Shown here: positions 5,518-6,210 of the stretch, in pieces
How positions within the stretch are numbered: the first letter of the stretch is position 1
How the letters are laid out: every line of letters starts with the position of its first letter
NCBI GenBank assembly: GCA_034666705.1
Contig: JAXDLH010000008.1
Span: forward strand, 1 to 6,210
Reading direction: 5' to 3'
From: JAXDLH01 sp034666705
GTDB lineage: Bacteria > Chloroflexota > UBA6077 > SHYK01
DNA length: 6,210 nucleotides
Notes under the pieces: model-generated
Seen by the model: the letters and a program-made list of their open reading frames with translations, nothing else
Told to the model about the DNA's origin: nothing
Databases searched by the model: none
Made by a program: the position numbers and the translations under genes

Positions 5518-5608
5518 GCCAGTGGGTGAACCGGGGGCGGAAACTTACCGATCCGCGAATGGCTGCGGTGCGAGATTCCCACTGGCTGGCGGGCACATGC
5601 TGCCCCGG
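5518..5608 (+). promoter_or_regulatory. Nested inverted repeats in the divergent intergenic region (possible structured leader)
   Basis: A perfect 9-bp inverted repeat, GCCAGTGGG (5518-5526) and CCCACTGGC (5578-5586), encloses 51 bases. Inside it GCGGA (5537-5541) pairs with TCCGC (5552-5556). Directly after it GGGCA (5591-5595) and TGCCC (5601-5605) form a 5-bp hairpin with a CATGC loop. CCGGGG (5531-5536) could instead pair with CCCCGG (5603-5608), giving a competing fold. This arrangement resembles a structured 5' leader for the NMT1-type gene at 5658, with the ribosome site 35 bases downstream. I matched it by eye against the TPP, SAM, glycine, FMN and fluoride riboswitch consensus motifs I know and saw no match. 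It could instead be a regulator-binding DNA site for the divergent promoters. Confidence 0.4.
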
Positions 5609-5643
5609 AATCCGTCTGTCCCAATGATAAACACTGAATGCGG

Positions 5644-5650
5644 AAGGAGG
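5644..5650 (+). promoter_or_regulatory. Ribosome binding site AAGGAGG of the NMT1-type gene
   Basis: AAGGAGG lies seven bases before the ATG at 5658. Another in-frame ATG at 5652 is only one base from the site and so cannot be used efficiently; this decides the start. Confidence 0.85.
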
Positions 5651-5657
5651 AATGGCA

Positions 5658-6210
5658 ATGCTGGTCAATACTCGGTCATGGCTCAGCGGACATAGTGGAG
5701 ATGGACGCCGGGTACGTCTGAGTGCGGCCCACGACGAATGGAACCACGTGGGCATCGCCCTCGCTGGTATCGATCAGGGGTTCTTCGCCGAGGAGGGCCT
5801 GGCAGACATCGAGCTCGTCACCTTCCCTGGGGAGGCCGAGGCCCTGCTCGACCGCGAAGCTGCCCAGGTACGGCTCATCGCCGAGGGCGCGGTGGATATT
5901 GGGATCGATCCTCGGACGACGTTCGTGCTCGAAGCACACGACCAGGGCGAGCCGGTCGCGATCGTCGCCGCGCGCCGCCGGAACCATGCGTTCGTGCTCT
6001 TCGGCCAGAAGAGCCTCACCACCATCGGCGAGCTGCGCGGCGCGACCCTGATCACCGGGCACCGAGGCGGCGCCAACGACGTGATGCTGCGCCAGGTTCT
6101 GCACGACAGCGGCCTGGTGCCTGACGAGGACGTCACGATCGAATACATCGGCGGGCCCATGCACGATAGCTTCGGCGTTGCCCAGGCGTTTCGCGAGGGG
6201 CGCTACGGCC
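5658..6210 (+). CDS. NMT1/SsuA-type substrate-binding-like protein (3' end beyond window)
   Basis: The first 184 residues are visible and the frame is still open at the edge. The sequence follows lobe I of the NMT1/THI5-like and SsuA/TauA periplasmic-binding fold: GIDQGFFAEEGLADIELVTF (37-56) is the classical 'a protein of this kind is quick to say it is small and fast in the shift to the long form' region of such proteins in shape, i.e. helix plus GFFAEEGL and strand; AEGAVDIGIDP (75-85) matches the 'x-G-x-x-D-I-G' segment; FGQKSLTTIGELRGATLITG (115-134) and RQVLHDSGLVPDEDV (145-159) match the hinge and following helix. Such proteins usually bind organosulfonates, nitrate, bicarbonate or thiamine-pyrimidine precursors for an ABC importer. 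The N-terminus (MLVNTRSWLSGHSGDGRRVR) has no hydrophobic core or lipobox, so export is not predicted from this start. The ligand cannot be assigned, and permease or ATPase genes, if any, lie outside the window. Confidence 0.82.
   Translation, partial: MLVNTRSWLSGHSGDGRRVRLSAAHDEWNHVGIALAGIDQGFFAEEGLADIELVTFPGEAEALLDREAAQVRLIAEGAVDIGIDPRTTFVLEAHDQGEPVAIVAARRRNHAFVLFGQKSLTTIGELRGATLITGHRGGANDVMLRQVLHDSGLVPDEDVTIEYIGGPMHDSFGVAQAFREGRYG

Noticed and set aside
5584..5603. Sigma-54-like sequence (CTGGCGGGCACATGCTG)
   Set aside because: The GG and GC pairs are nine bases apart rather than the required ten, and no other sigma-54 feature is present.
5676..6164. Minus-strand frame of 162 codons
   Set aside because: It is the antisense shadow of the NMT1-type gene, whose own frame has a strong ribosome site and recognisable motifs.

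Overview
The window is bacterial, G+C-rich chromosomal DNA. G/C-ending codons dominate, Shine-Dalgarno sites are classical, and many long antisense shadow frames appear, as expected at high G+C. Nothing fixes the phylum. The mix of a ferritin-like protein, a CpaE-like ATPase, a rhodanese, two proteins of unknown role and an NMT1-type binding protein would suit an environmental lineage such as Chloroflexota or an uncultured proteobacterial-type group, but that is a guess.

Layout, left to right. (i) At 3-119 lies what looks like the last 38 residues of an IS630-like transposase, followed by a hairpin at 157-188. (ii) At 341-892 (+) is a non-haem ferritin-like four-helix protein with its own promoter and a perfect AGGAGG site. 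(iii) A gap of about 550 bases (893-1440) holds two strong inverted repeats and one possible 56-residue single-pass membrane protein on the minus strand. (iv) At 1441-2718 (+) is an orphan CpaE/TadZ-like protein: a degenerate receiver domain fused to a MinD/ParA-type ATPase with a deviant Walker A. (v) A convergent junction of 59 bases follows. (vi) A minus-strand cluster reads right to left: rhodanese (5448-5065), an uncharacterised beta-propeller-like protein (4990-3875), and an uncharacterised protein with two SbsA-type Ig-like stretches (from 3827, possibly 3878, to 2778). (vii) A divergent intergenic region (5449-5657) has nested inverted repeats. (viii) At 5658 to the edge (+) is a truncated NMT1/SsuA-type substrate-binding-like protein with no signal peptide.

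The best candidates for something undescribed are the propeller/Ig-like pair and the structured leader before the NMT1-type gene. The pair shows no signal peptides, and its reading frames suggest a CTG start overlapping the upstream stop codon. The rhodanese may belong to the same transcript, but an intervening gap with a possible promoter leaves this open. No complete known defence, CRISPR or mobile system is visible.
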